DNA from: Actinocatenispora sera
Lineage (GTDB): Bacteria > Actinomycetota > Actinomycetes > Mycobacteriales > Micromonosporaceae
Assembly: GCF_018324685.1 (NCBI RefSeq)
Contig: NZ_AP023354.1
Span: forward strand, 496,001-560,000
DNA length: 64,000 nucleotides
Reading direction: 5' to 3'
This document shows positions 16,861 to 24,786 of this stretch, piece by piece. Numbering within the stretch: the stretch's first letter is position 1; each line of letters opens with the position of its first letter. A program made the translations under genes and the position numbers. The notes beneath the pieces are model-generated. The model made no database searches. It had not been told where the DNA came from and saw only the letters and a list, made by a program, of their open reading frames with translations.

Positions 16861-17366
16861 GTCCTTGCTCCTTCGTCTACGGGGGTGAGCAGGTCGCGTA
16901 GCTTCTTCAGCGCCCGGGCGTTCTGGGACTTGACGGTGCCGACCGAGCAACCCAACGTCTGGGCGACGTCGCGCTCGGACAGATCCGCGTAGTGCCGCAG
17001 GACGACGATGGCGCGCTGTCGCGGCGGCAGCGCACGCAACGCACGCCGCAGCAGGTCGGCCGACTCGACGTTCACCGCGGGCATCGGGCTGTCCGGCGGC
17101 TCCGCCACCAGGTGTTCTCGCCGCCTGCGTCGCCAGCGGCTGATCCGGCCGTTGACGAGCATCCGACGCAGGTACGCGTCCGGGCTGCCGCCCCGGCTGA
17201 CCCGCCGCCAGCGCGGGTACAACTTCACCAGGCTGTCCTGGAGCAACTCCTCCGCCCGATGCCGGTCACCGACGAGCAGCGTGGCGACCCGCAGCTGCGG
17301 GGCCCAGCACCGTTCGACGAAGGCGGCATATTCCGCGTCGCCTGCTCGTTTGCTGTCTTCGCTCAC
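16857..17366 (-). CDS. SigE-family ECF RNA polymerase sigma factor
   Basis: This 169-residue sigma factor has region 2 around DRHRAEELLQDSLVKLYPRW, with DAYLRRMLVNGRISRWRRR downstream, and region 4 with LPPRQRAIVVLRHYADLSE and the HTH VAQTLGCSVGTVKSQNARAL. This is the SigE group much expanded in actinomycetes. I chose the GTG at 17366 because GGGAG lies just upstream; the longer open frame has no family similarity. It would redirect polymerase to a small regulon, probably including itself, under control of the coupled membrane protein. Confidence 0.9.
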   Translation of the reverse strand: MSEDSKRAGDAEYAAFVERCWAPQLRVATLLVGDRHRAEELLQDSLVKLYPRWRRVSRGGSPDAYLRRMLVNGRISRWRRRRREHLVAEPPDSPMPAVNVESADLLRRALRALPPRQRAIVVLRHYADLSERDVAQTLGCSVGTVKSQNARALKKLRDLLTPVDEGART

Positions 17367-17416
17367 ACCTCTCCCACGCCGCGCCCACCGGATAGGTTGG
17401 CTGTCCGGCGCACTCG

Positions 17417-17851
17417 TCACGGCCAGGGGCGGGCGACCGGCGGCGGACGCCGTTCCAGCAGCGGCGGGAGCGACAGCGCCGACCAGGGCAGCCGGCAGCC
17501 GATCCGGTAGAGCAGGACACCCAGTGTGAGACCGGCCAGATCGTCGGTGCGCCAGTGGACAGGATCGCCGCGGCCACCGGCGCCAGCAGCGGCCGCACCG
17601 TGCGCCGGCGTACCGCGAGAAGCAGCACCACCGTCATGATCCAGCCGCCGTTGCCGACCAGGTTCACCGCGCGGGGCAGCCAGTACGCGACGGGTGGGCG
17701 GCGCGCGTCGCACTCCTCGTACAGGCAGGGGTCGAACCCGGTCAGCGGGCGCAGCCAGCGCAACGACACGGTCAGCGCGGCGACCCCGAGCGCCAGCGCC
17801 ACCTCGACCGACCAGCCCGCCGGCCGCAGCCGGAGCCGGATCTCGGTGCGG
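17417..17851 (-). pseudogene. Decayed second copy of the PAP2 phosphatase gene
   Basis: This stretch follows the intact PAP2 gene and encodes its paralogue in two frames. One frame gives VAYWLPRAVNLVGNGG and then LAVRRRTVRPLLAPVAAAI, matching AYWTAWLFNHLGQG and LAVRARTVRPVLPVLAAEL in the intact protein. The next frame gives VHWRTDDLAGLTLGVLLYRI, matching YHWLTDTIAGLLLGVLLCRI. The switch lies near 17550-17570. The middle of the protein, with the Lys/Arg motif and the PSGH motif (about 85 residues), is missing, so no active phosphatase can be made. It seems a tandem duplicate with an internal deletion that also broke the frame. Confidence 0.75.
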
Positions 17852-17852
17852 G

Positions 17853-18533
17853 TCAGGGTCGGTGCGGTCGGTCCAGCGCGGCCGGCAGCGGGATGCGGTG
17901 CCACGGGATCCGGGCCAGGATCCGGCACAGCAGCACGCCGAGCAGCAGCCCGGCGATCGTGTCGGTCAGCCAGTGGTACCCGAGGTAGACGGTGGTGATC
18001 GAGGTGGCCACCACCGGCACCACCCGGACCGCGGTCAGCACCCTCGCCGGCAGGTAGCTGGCCAGCAGGGCGGCGAGCACCGCGTACCAGACGATGGTGT
18101 TGACCAGATGCCCGGACGGGTAGGACTGCTGGCCCGGGGTGGCGAACAGCTCGACCGCGCCGTAGTGCGGGGCGGCCCGCTCGGTGCCGAGCTTCAGCGG
18201 ACCCAGCACCCCGTAGGTGAGCAGCTCGGCCGCGAGTACCGGCAGGACCGGCCGGACGGTGCGCGCCCGGACCGCGAGGACGATCGCGATCACCAGGGCC
18301 AGCACCGCGAGCGGGGTGCCCTGGCCGAGGTGGTTGAACAGCCAGGCGGTCCAGTACGCCGCCGCCGGCCGGTGCCCGTCGCTGAGGTCCCGGACCGCCA
18401 CGTCGAGCCGGAGCAGCGGCGGCCACCACAGCAGCGCCGCGGTGATCGCAAGGAAGCCGCCGAGCAGCGCCGCGTCGACCCCCCAGGCCCGCGGTACCGG
18501 CCGGATCGCCACGACCACGGCCGAGTCACTCAC
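17853..18533 (-). CDS. PAP2-superfamily membrane phosphatase
   Basis: This 226-residue protein with about six membrane helices would dephosphorylate a lipid phosphate such as undecaprenyl pyrophosphate or phosphatidic acid at the outer membrane face. The three acid-phosphatase motifs are present: KLGTERAAPH, YPSGHLVNT and the His/Asp motif LGYHWLTDTIAG. The start is the GTG at 18533, with GCAGGT upstream and a first helix soon after. The gene directly downstream is its broken paralogue. Confidence 0.88.
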   Translation of the reverse strand: MSDSAVVVAIRPVPRAWGVDAALLGGFLAITAALLWWPPLLRLDVAVRDLSDGHRPAAAYWTAWLFNHLGQGTPLAVLALVIAIVLAVRARTVRPVLPVLAAELLTYGVLGPLKLGTERAAPHYGAVELFATPGQQSYPSGHLVNTIVWYAVLAALLASYLPARVLTAVRVVPVVATSITTVYLGYHWLTDTIAGLLLGVLLCRILARIPWHRIPLPAALDRPHRP

Positions 18534-18640
18534 CGACCTGCCCCGCACGCACCCCGCCGCCCATCGCACCCCCTCGTCGGGTGCCCACCGCACCCGACGC
18601 GACGGTACCCCGGCCGACCCCACCCGACCCCCTTTCCCGC

Positions 18641-18757
18641 CGATCAAGGTCTTCGCACGCCGATCAAGGTCTTCGCACGCCGATCAAGGGATCCGGACAC
18701 GTTTCGCCGGGAAGTCGTGTCGCGATCCCTTGATCAACTTTCCGGGCGCTTGATCAA
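18641..18757. repeat. GATCAAGG palindromic repeat cluster after the protease gene
   Basis: Two tandem copies of the 20-mer CGATCAAGGTCTTCGCACGC (18641-18660, 18661-18680) precede a stem whose arms begin GATCAAGGGATC (from 18682) and end GATCCCTTGATC (near 18735). The arms match over 17 of 19 positions. Another inverted TTGATCAAC lies at 18750-18758. It is the same family as 9167-9285 and again lies downstream of a gene (the protease). A short G-rich tract follows up to the stop at 18790. Confidence 0.7.
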
Positions 18758-18789
18758 CGGGGCGGGACTGGGCGGGGTGGCGGGGCGGG

Positions 18790-20187
18790 TCAGAGCAGCG
18801 ACTTGATCTGGGGGTAGATCAGGTCGATGCGCACGCCGCTGTTCGGGCAGCCGCCGAGGTGGTGCAGCGCGATCACCCGGTTGGTGCTGCGGGCGATGAC
18901 CGGCGAGCCGGACGCGCCCGGCGCGGTGTCGCAGCGGTACCCGGTGTCGGAGTTGCTCGCGTACCCGTCGATGGTGGCCTCGTCGATCCGGCAGGTCGCG
19001 CCGTTCTCCCCGTCGGAGGCGATGGCGAGCTTGGTCGGGTCGCCCTCCGGGTGCTGCGGGATGTACACCTGCTCGCCGGCCTTCGGCTTGCGGATGTCCA
19101 GCCCCAGGTAGCCGAAGTGCTTGATGGAGGCGAAGTCCGACACGCTGAACAGCGTGTAGTCGAGCGTCTCGTCGGTGCGCAGCAGCTTGTCCGCCGGTAC
19201 CTTCGTCACCGGCGCGATCTCGCTGCCGCCGCAGCTGGAGCACTGGTAGTTGAACCAGACCTCGGTGTTGGACGCGTCCGCCTGGTCACCGATGCAGTGG
19301 TGGTTGGTGAGCATCCGGTCGTCGGCGGTGACCCGCCACGCGGTGCACAGCGTGGTGCCGTTGATCAGCAGCCGCGCCACCGGCAGCGAGTGCTGGTACT
19401 CGACCGGATGGCTGGTCTTGTAGCAGACCGCGTCCTGCGCATCGTCCGAGCCGCAGACGCTCTCCGGCCGCCGGCCGCCCTCGGCGAGCCGCTGCTTGTG
19501 CTCCCGGTCGGCCCGCTGGGAGGCGGTGAACCCGTGCGCGACCCTGTCCACGTCCACGCCGAACTTGCCGAGGCCCGGACCGGGCAGCGTCTTGTGCAGG
19601 GTGACGACTGCGGTGTCGCCGGTGATCGACATCGCCCAGAAGCCGTCGGCGCCGCTCACCGTGCTCGGCGAGTCCTTCGGCAGCTTCAGCAGCCGCGGAT
19701 CCCCCCGGTAGGTGTAGCTCTGCTTGCCGGACTCGTCGGAGACGGTGACCCAGTCGCCGGGGCGTACCAGCAGGCGGGCGAAGTGCACCTTGACGTAGGC
19801 GGCGCCGGGGTAGCTGAACCGGGTGGTCGGGCTGCCGGAGTAGTCGACGTGCCGGGTGACCGAGTCCTGGCTGCCGGCCTCCGCCACGCCGACCGCGGCC
19901 GGCTCGGTGGCCGACTCGGCGTGCCGGCCCCGGCTCGTACCGCCGGCGTGCGATCCGGTGGTCGCGGCGTCGCCGTGGCCGGTGCGCCGCCCGGTGGGGG
20001 CGTTCGCGGCGTCGTGCGCGCCGGTACGGGCGTCCGACGTCCGGTGCGCCGCCGCCGTGGCGTGCGGCGTCGAGCCGGTCATCAGGTGCCCGACGACGGG
20101 GCCTCCGGCGGCCGCATCGCTGCCGACCGCGAGCGCGGCGACGGCCACCCCCGCGGCGACGAGCAGCCCGGTCCGACGACGTGTCAT
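18790..20187 (-). CDS. Secreted trypsin-like serine protease
   Basis: This 465-residue exported peptidase starts with a signal peptide (MTRRRTGLLVAAGVAVAALAV, cleavage near residue 27). A low-complexity Ala/Thr/His/Gly region follows to about residue 115, then a domain with VDYSGSPTTRFSYPGAAY that resembles a CUB-like or P-domain-like fold. The peptidase domain occupies the last 200 residues, with the triad visible as His in LTNHHCIG, Asp in ETLDYTLF and Ser in PGASGSPV. GGAGGGAG before the ATG at 20187 fixes the start. It is probably cell-surface or secreted and resembles glutamyl endopeptidase/lysyl endopeptidase relatives. Confidence 0.88.
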   Translation of the reverse strand: MTRRRTGLLVAAGVAVAALAVGSDAAAGGPVVGHLMTGSTPHATAAAHRTSDARTGAHDAANAPTGRRTGHGDAATTGSHAGGTSRGRHAESATEPAAVGVAEAGSQDSVTRHVDYSGSPTTRFSYPGAAYVKVHFARLLVRPGDWVTVSDESGKQSYTYRGDPRLLKLPKDSPSTVSGADGFWAMSITGDTAVVTLHKTLPGPGLGKFGVDVDRVAHGFTASQRADREHKQRLAEGGRRPESVCGSDDAQDAVCYKTSHPVEYQHSLPVARLLINGTTLCTAWRVTADDRMLTNHHCIGDQADASNTEVWFNYQCSSCGGSEIAPVTKVPADKLLRTDETLDYTLFSVSDFASIKHFGYLGLDIRKPKAGEQVYIPQHPEGDPTKLAIASDGENGATCRIDEATIDGYASNSDTGYRCDTAPGASGSPVIARSTNRVIALHHLGGCPNSGVRIDLIYPQIKSLL

Positions 20188-20301
20188 GTACCGCTCCCTC
20201 CTGGACGGACGCCGGCGGCTTCGACCGCAGCGGCGCGGTGGCCACCCGACGGTGGTCTCCTCCAGGCGGCTAACGACTGGCTCCGGGCGAAAGATGCGGT
20301 A

Positions 20302-20319
20302 AGTGGCCACATTGCCACT
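20302..20319. promoter_or_regulatory. Inverted repeat between divergent protease and DUF4032 genes
   Basis: AGTGGC, six bases, GCCACT form a perfect inverted repeat in the shared upstream region of 18790-20187 (minus) and 20403-21626 (plus). It could be an operator; no cognate regulator is adjacent. Confidence 0.3.
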
Positions 20320-20402
20320 CTGTGGAGTCATCGGGGCGGTCAGTGGGCAGCGCGACGATCCTCACTGTGCCGATGGGCTGCCGCCGGCGGTGTACCGGCG
20401 GC

Positions 20403-21626
20403 ATGCTGAACACCGTGCACATCACCTCCGCGTTGACCGATCCGGCGCTGCTGGACCTGCCGTGGGAGACGCCGCTCGCGCAGTGGCCGGCCGACTGGCT
20501 GGTCGCGCTGCCGCGCGGCATCTCCCGGCACGTCGTGCGCTTCGTCCGGCTCGGCGAGGTGGTGTACGCGGTCAAGGAGACCGGCCAGCGCGTCGCCGAC
20601 AAGGAGTACGGGCTGCTCCGCGGCCTGGAACGGCTCGACGCGCCGGCCGTCGCCGCCGTCGCCATCGTGTACGACCGGAAGGCCGACGACGGCGAGCCGC
20701 TGGCGCCGGCGCTGATCACCCGGCACCTGCAGTTCTCGCTGCCCTACCGCGCGCTGTTCTCCCACACGCTGCGGCCCGACACCATGAACCGGCTGCTCGA
20801 CGCGCTCGCCGCCCTGCTGGTACGGCTGCACCTGGCCGGGTTCTTCTGGGGCGACTGCTCGCTGTCCAACACGCTGTTCCGGCGCGACGCCGGCGCGTTC
20901 GCCGCGTACCTGGTGGACGCCGAGACCGGCGCGCTGCACAACCAGCTGTCGGCCGGCCAGCGCGACGAGGACCTGGAGCTCGCCCGGGTCAACATCTTCG
21001 GCGAGGCGCTCGACCTGGAGGCCGGCGGCTACCTGCACCCGTCCATCGATCCCGAGTGGGTCTCCGAGCAGGTCGTCGAGCGGTACCAGGGGCTCTGGCA
21101 CGAGATCACCTACGAGCAGGTGATCGGCCGGCGCGAACGGCACAAGCTGGAGTCGCGGATCCGCCGGCTCAACGATCTCGGCTTCGACGTCGCCGAGATG
21201 TCCATGAGCACCACCGAGGCCGGCGACGCCTACCGGGTGCGGCCCAAGGTCGTCGACGCCGGCCACCACGCCCGCCGGCTGCAGCAGCTCACCACCCTGG
21301 AGGCCGAGGAGAACCAGGCCCGCATCCTGCTCAACGACCTCGACACGTACCGCGCGGCCAACGGCATCCACGACGAGCAGATCGCCGCCGCCCGCTGGCT
21401 GACCGACGTGTTCGAGCCCGTCGTCGCCGCGGTCCCGGCCGAGCTGCGCGGCAAGCTCGAGCCGACCGAGCTGTACCACCAGCTCCTCGACCACCGCTGG
21501 TTCATGTCCGAGGAGGCCGGCCTCGACGTCGGCATGCACATCGCGCTGATCTCGTTCCTGGACAACGTGCTCGCGCACAAGCCCGACGAGCAGGCGGTTC
21601 TCGGCGAGGAGGTCGCCGCGTCCTGA
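20403..21626 (+). CDS. DUF4032 protein with kinase-like fold
   Basis: This 407-residue protein belongs to an actinobacterial family with an N-terminal lipopolysaccharide-kinase-like fold and a C-terminal DUF4032. The kinase-type features are the Lys in VVYAVKETGQ, the catalytic loop-like segment FFWGDCSLSNTLF with Asp and Asn, and LVDAETGAL in place of DFG. The C-terminal DUF4032 includes RYQGLWHEITYEQ and LLDHRWFMSEEAG. The substrate is unknown. The start at 20403 is chosen because homology begins at LLDLPWETPL; the ribosome binding site is weak. A tandem repeat begins within the last codons of the gene. Confidence 0.85.
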   Translation: MLNTVHITSALTDPALLDLPWETPLAQWPADWLVALPRGISRHVVRFVRLGEVVYAVKETGQRVADKEYGLLRGLERLDAPAVAAVAIVYDRKADDGEPLAPALITRHLQFSLPYRALFSHTLRPDTMNRLLDALAALLVRLHLAGFFWGDCSLSNTLFRRDAGAFAAYLVDAETGALHNQLSAGQRDEDLELARVNIFGEALDLEAGGYLHPSIDPEWVSEQVVERYQGLWHEITYEQVIGRRERHKLESRIRRLNDLGFDVAEMSMSTTEAGDAYRVRPKVVDAGHHARRLQQLTTLEAEENQARILLNDLDTYRAANGIHDEQIAAARWLTDVFEPVVAAVPAELRGKLEPTELYHQLLDHRWFMSEEAGLDVGMHIALISFLDNVLAHKPDEQAVLGEEVAAS

Positions 21627-21733
21627 CCAGGCGCCGCCGTCAGCTCACCGCGGTCGCCGCGTCCTGACCCGGCGCCATCGTCAACTCACCGCGGTCGCCG
21701 CGTCCTGACCCGGCGCCATCGTCAACTCACCGC
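21611..21733. repeat. Three 41-bp tandem repeats starting in the last codons of the DUF4032 gene
   Basis: Three copies start at 21611, 21652 and 21693, each opening with GGTCGCCGCGTCCTGACC. The first copy holds the gene's final Val-Ala-Ala-Ser codons and stop. Copies two and three are almost identical, while copy one differs at several places. The 41-bp unit is not a multiple of three, so extra copies could not extend the protein. Confidence 0.85.
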
Positions 21734-21766
21734 TGTACCCGGGCCTGGCTCGACGCTCGGCTCTCG

Positions 21767-22432
21767 TCAGGCCACCGCGGTCGCCGGGGACAGGCGGAAC
21801 GCCCGCTTCACCTGCTCCACTTCGTCGGCCGGTCCGGTGAAGGTGACGGCCCGCAGCGCGCGAGCGGCCTTCGTCGCCGAGCTCGCCGTGCGCACCGCGA
21901 TCAGATCCGCGGCACGGCCGGTCACCGTGACCGCGGCCGGGCCGTCCGAGGGCGCCAGACCTGCCGCGGTGACGGCGAACTCGAACCGCCGCCCGTCCAC
22001 GTCGACCGCGACGTTCAGGTGCAGATCCCGCGCCGCCTCCGGATCGAACGCCAGCAGGACCCCGGCGAGGAAGCCGCTGGACGGTGACACCGCGCCGGGT
22101 GCCGCGGTGTCCCAGTCGCGCAGCCCGAACCGGGCGACGGCGGACAGGATCGGTACCACGTCACGCCAGCCGGCCGCGCTCAGTTCCAGCACCGTCCGGG
22201 CCACCGGCGGTGGCAGCTCGGTCCGGGTGACCAGGCCGGCGTCGGTCATCTCCCGCAGCCGTTCGGCCAGCAGGTTCGTGGCGATGCCGGGCAGCTCGGC
22301 CCGGATGTCACCGTACCGGCGGGGCCCGCCGACGAGCTCGCGCAGGATCAGCAACGTCCAGCGGTCGCCGAGCACGTCGAGTCCGAGCGCGATCGGACAG
22401 TTCTGTCGGTAGCTTCGCACCGGCCCGGGCAC
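21767..22432 (-). CDS. HxlR-family transcriptional regulator with C-terminal SCP2-like domain
   Basis: This 221-residue regulator has the HxlR winged helix at residues 10-95: NCPIALGLDVLGDRWTLLILREL, a typical Cys near the N-terminus, and the recognition region TNLLAERLREMTDAGLV. The C-terminal 100 residues (FAVTAAGLAPSDGPAAVTVTG) look like a sterol-carrier-protein-2-like ligand domain, seen in actinomycete HxlR proteins. Its target is unknown; the next gene on the same strand (22586-23341) lies upstream of it, so an operon is possible. Confidence 0.85.
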   Translation of the reverse strand: MPGPVRSYRQNCPIALGLDVLGDRWTLLILRELVGGPRRYGDIRAELPGIATNLLAERLREMTDAGLVTRTELPPPVARTVLELSAAGWRDVVPILSAVARFGLRDWDTAAPGAVSPSSGFLAGVLLAFDPEAARDLHLNVAVDVDGRRFEFAVTAAGLAPSDGPAAVTVTGRAADLIAVRTASSATKAARALRAVTFTGPADEVEQVKRAFRLSPATAVA

Positions 22433-22505
22433 CTCCTGCTGATCGTGCCGATCCTAAGTCTCTCCCGGGAACGGGCCACGGCTGCCGCCACGGGCCCGGC
22501 CCGGC

Positions 22506-22543
22506 GCGATGGTTGCCGGTCCCGCCGGTGCGATGGTTGCCGG
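22506..22543. repeat. 24-bp direct repeat after the membrane-protein gene
   Basis: GCGATGGTTGCCGG occurs at 22506-22519 and 22530-22543, a 24-bp period, between the stop codon of 22586-23341 and the HxlR gene start. Confidence 0.6.
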
Positions 22544-22585
22544 CGCCGCGAGGCCCGCCCGGTGCGCGCATCGCGGCCACGGACG

Positions 22586-23341
22586 TCATGCCGCCGGGGC
22601 GGGCTGCGCCGGCATCGTCGCGGCGGAGGTCCGGGTCCGCAGTCGCGCGAGCGAGACGATGTGCAGCACGAACAGCAGCGGTACGCCCGCCGTCGGGATC
22701 AGCGCGAGGGGCAGCGTGGACACGTCCTGCGTGGTCGGGGTCAGGTGCAGGATGGGGCTCCGGCCCGGCCCGCCGACGAACGCGATCGTGAACGCGGTGA
22801 CGAAGTCCATGATGCCGAGCACGTTGAACCAGATCGCCCGGCGCCGCCCGCTGCCGTCCCGCAGCCGGCGCGACACTCCGCGCGCGGCCAGGCCGACCGC
22901 GATGTCGCCGAGCGCCGCGGGGAGCGCGAATGCCGGCGGCAGCAGTCCCAGTACCAGGGCGATCAGGAAGATCACGCCGACGATGCGCACCTCGTGCGGC
23001 CGGGCCAGCCGGGACGCGACGTGCGGGCCGGACAGGATCCGTGCCATCACCGGCAGCCGGGTCAGCAGTATCAGGCCCGCCAGCGGCACGGCGAAGCCGA
23101 CCAGCAGCCACGGCTTGATCGTCGAGCTCTCCATCCGGTAGACGTGCCCGGCCGCCGCCAGGGTGGTCAGGACGATCCATCCGACGTACCCGGCCGCGAA
23201 CACCGCCACCACGCGCCGTGCCACCGGGTCACCGACGCCGGCGTCCCGTGCTGATCTGCGCAGCTCCCGCGCCGTGCTGTACACGATCAGCGCGACGCCG
23301 ATCAGCACCAGCGCCGACAGGTACCAAGGTCCAGTAGACAT
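22586..23341 (-). CDS. Seven-helix integral membrane protein
   Basis: I do not recognise a function. The protein has 251 residues and about seven hydrophobic helices, beginning with WYLSALVLIGVALIVYS and including VRIVGVIFLIALVLGLLPPA and ALIPTAGVPLLFVLHIVSLA. Conserved-looking polar residues are the RPHE stretch and a His near the sixth helix. Start is ATG 23341 (GGAG six bases upstream) or GTG 23347. Its promoter region holds two inverted repeats (23396-23408 and 23437-23463), so it may be tightly regulated. Confidence 0.7.
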   Translation of the reverse strand: MSTGPWYLSALVLIGVALIVYSTARELRRSARDAGVGDPVARRVVAVFAAGYVGWIVLTTLAAAGHVYRMESSTIKPWLLVGFAVPLAGLILLTRLPVMARILSGPHVASRLARPHEVRIVGVIFLIALVLGLLPPAFALPAALGDIAVGLAARGVSRRLRDGSGRRRAIWFNVLGIMDFVTAFTIAFVGGPGRSPILHLTPTTQDVSTLPLALIPTAGVPLLFVLHIVSLARLRTRTSAATMPAQPAPAA

Positions 23342-23395
23342 GCTCACTCCGCTCCACCAGGTCGCTGCACCGGTCGGCGTCAGCGCACGTGAAAC

Positions 23396-23408
23396 TCTAT
23401 CGAATAGA
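23396..23408. promoter_or_regulatory. TCTAT-ATAGA inverted repeat
   Basis: TCTAT, three bases, ATAGA form a dyad inside an A/T-rich stretch (23390-23430) upstream of the minus-strand membrane-protein gene. A/T-rich dyads like this are typical of repressor operators. The HxlR regulator nearby is one candidate ligand, by proximity only. Confidence 0.4.
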
Positions 23409-23436
23409 CAACTTTTTAAAGCGTGATTGAGAACAT

Positions 23437-23463
23437 GCTCACACGGTCACCGACCGTGTGAGC
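23437..23463. promoter_or_regulatory. Perfect 12-bp hairpin between divergent genes
   Basis: GCTCACACGGTC and GACCGTGTGAGC flank the 3-base loop ACC. It lies between divergent genes, where a terminator has no obvious use, so an operator or a leader hairpin of one transcript is more likely. Confidence 0.55.
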
Positions 23464-23485
23464 GGGGGAGGGCGGCCGCCATACC

Positions 23486-23561
23486 CGGGCGTCGCGCGAC
23501 CGGGGCCCGGGTGCCGCACCCGGGCGTCGCGCGGCCGGGGTGCCGTACCGGGCGTCGCGCG
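23486..23561. repeat. Three spaced copies of CGGGCGTCGCGCG
   Basis: Identical 13-mers start at 23486, 23521 and 23549 in the GC-rich leader before the propeller gene at 23633. No ORF with coding character covers them. Confidence 0.5.
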
Positions 23562-23632
23562 GGACGGCACCCCGGGAGCCGGGTGTCGTCGCGGGCTGCA
23601 CCCCGCCTCCCGGCCCGGTAGGTTGCGGCGAC

Positions 23633-24694
23633 ATGAGACTTCGCAACGTACTGGCGGCCACGGCGGTCGCCGCGGGCGTGCTGTCGGCGGCGGTACCGGC
23701 GGCCGCGCACCCCGGAGCCCAGTCGCGGCACCCCGCCCAGCACCAGCCGTCCTGGCGGATGGTGCACACCGGCGGCGGGCAGTTCCGCGGCCTGGCCGCG
23801 GTGAACTCGCGGGTGGCGTGGGTGGCCGGAGTGGGCGGCGTGGTCCTGCGCACCACCGACGGCGGGCGCGACTGGCAGACCGTGTCCCCGCCGAACGCGG
23901 CGGACCTGGAGTTCCGCGACATCGAGGCGACCGACGCGTACCACGCCGTCGCGTTGTCGATCGGCCCCGGCGAGGCGTCCCGGATCCTCGTCACCGACGA
24001 CGGCGGCGCGCACTGGACGACCGCGTTCCGCAACACCGACCCGAACGCGTTCTACGACTGCACCGCGTTCTACGACCGGTGGCACGGCCTGGCGATGTCC
24101 GATCCGGTCGACGGCCGGTTCCGGATCCTGTCGACCGCGGACGGCGGGCACCACTGGCGGGTACTGCCGGCCGCCGGCATGCCGCCCGCGCAGTCCGGCG
24201 AGGCCGGCTTCGCCGCCAGCGGTACCTGCCTGGTCACGATCGGCCGCGCCGCGTTCCTCGCGTCCGGCGGCGGCGCGGTGTCCCGCGTGTACCGCTCGGA
24301 CGACCTCGGCCGGCACTGGCGTTACGCCGGCACGTCGGTACCGAGTTCGGCCTCGGCCGGGATCTTCTCGCTGGCGTTCCACGACCCGCGGCACGGCGTC
24401 GCGGTCGGCGGCGACTTCGCGAACCCGGACGCGGCGCCGAACGGCGCGGCGGTCACCGCGGACGGCGGGCGCAGCTGGACCGGCGTCGACGGCCCCGGTC
24501 AGTACCGGTCCGGCGCGGCGTTCGTGGACCGGCGCACGGTGCTCGCGGTCGGCCCGACCGGCAGCGACGTGTCGACCGACGGCGGGCGCAGCTGGACCCG
24601 GTTCGACGACGGCAGCTTCGACGCGGTGCAGTGCGCGCACCGCTCCTGCTGGGCGTCCGGCGTCGGCGGCCGTATCGCGGTGCTGGACCGCTGA
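23633..24694 (+). CDS. Secreted beta-propeller protein with Asp-box repeats (YCF48-like)
   Basis: This 353-residue exported protein begins with a signal peptide (MRLRNVLAATAVAAGVLSAA, cleavage after AAAH region near residue 26). Six Asp boxes of the form (S/T)xDxGxxW are seen, for example TTDGGRDW, TDDGGAHW, TADGGHHW and STDGGRSW, spaced about 45-60 residues, as expected for a sialidase/YCF48-type propeller. The catalytic Arg triad and acidic residues of real sialidases cannot be identified, so an enzyme role is doubtful; such proteins are often annotated as oxidoreductases without proof. It is monocistronic and ends at a large palindrome. Confidence 0.82.
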   Translation: MRLRNVLAATAVAAGVLSAAVPAAAHPGAQSRHPAQHQPSWRMVHTGGGQFRGLAAVNSRVAWVAGVGGVVLRTTDGGRDWQTVSPPNAADLEFRDIEATDAYHAVALSIGPGEASRILVTDDGGAHWTTAFRNTDPNAFYDCTAFYDRWHGLAMSDPVDGRFRILSTADGGHHWRVLPAAGMPPAQSGEAGFAASGTCLVTIGRAAFLASGGGAVSRVYRSDDLGRHWRYAGTSVPSSASAGIFSLAFHDPRHGVAVGGDFANPDAAPNGAAVTADGGRSWTGVDGPGQYRSGAAFVDRRTVLAVGPTGSDVSTDGGRSWTRFDDGSFDAVQCAHRSCWASGVGGRIAVLDR

Positions 24695-24708
24695 CGGTCC
24701 GCGGTGGG

Positions 24709-24767
24709 TTGATCATGGTCTGATGCCGCCGGAGCGCGAACTCCGGGCGACACCAGACCATGATCAA
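24709..24767. terminator. Palindrome between convergent genes
   Basis: The arms TTGATCATGGTCTG (24709-24722) and CAGACCATGATCAA (24754-24767) are a perfect 14-bp inverted repeat. An inner stem CCGGAG/CTCCGG (24729-24734, 24741-24746) sits inside. It lies between the ends of the propeller gene and the nitroreductase gene, so it can serve both strands. Confidence 0.75.
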
Positions 24768-24786
24768 TACCGGCGGCAGCGGTGGG

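Noticed and set aside
21611-21733. CRISPR-like array
   Set aside because: Only three units follow head to tail without spacers, and the unit includes a gene's stop codon.
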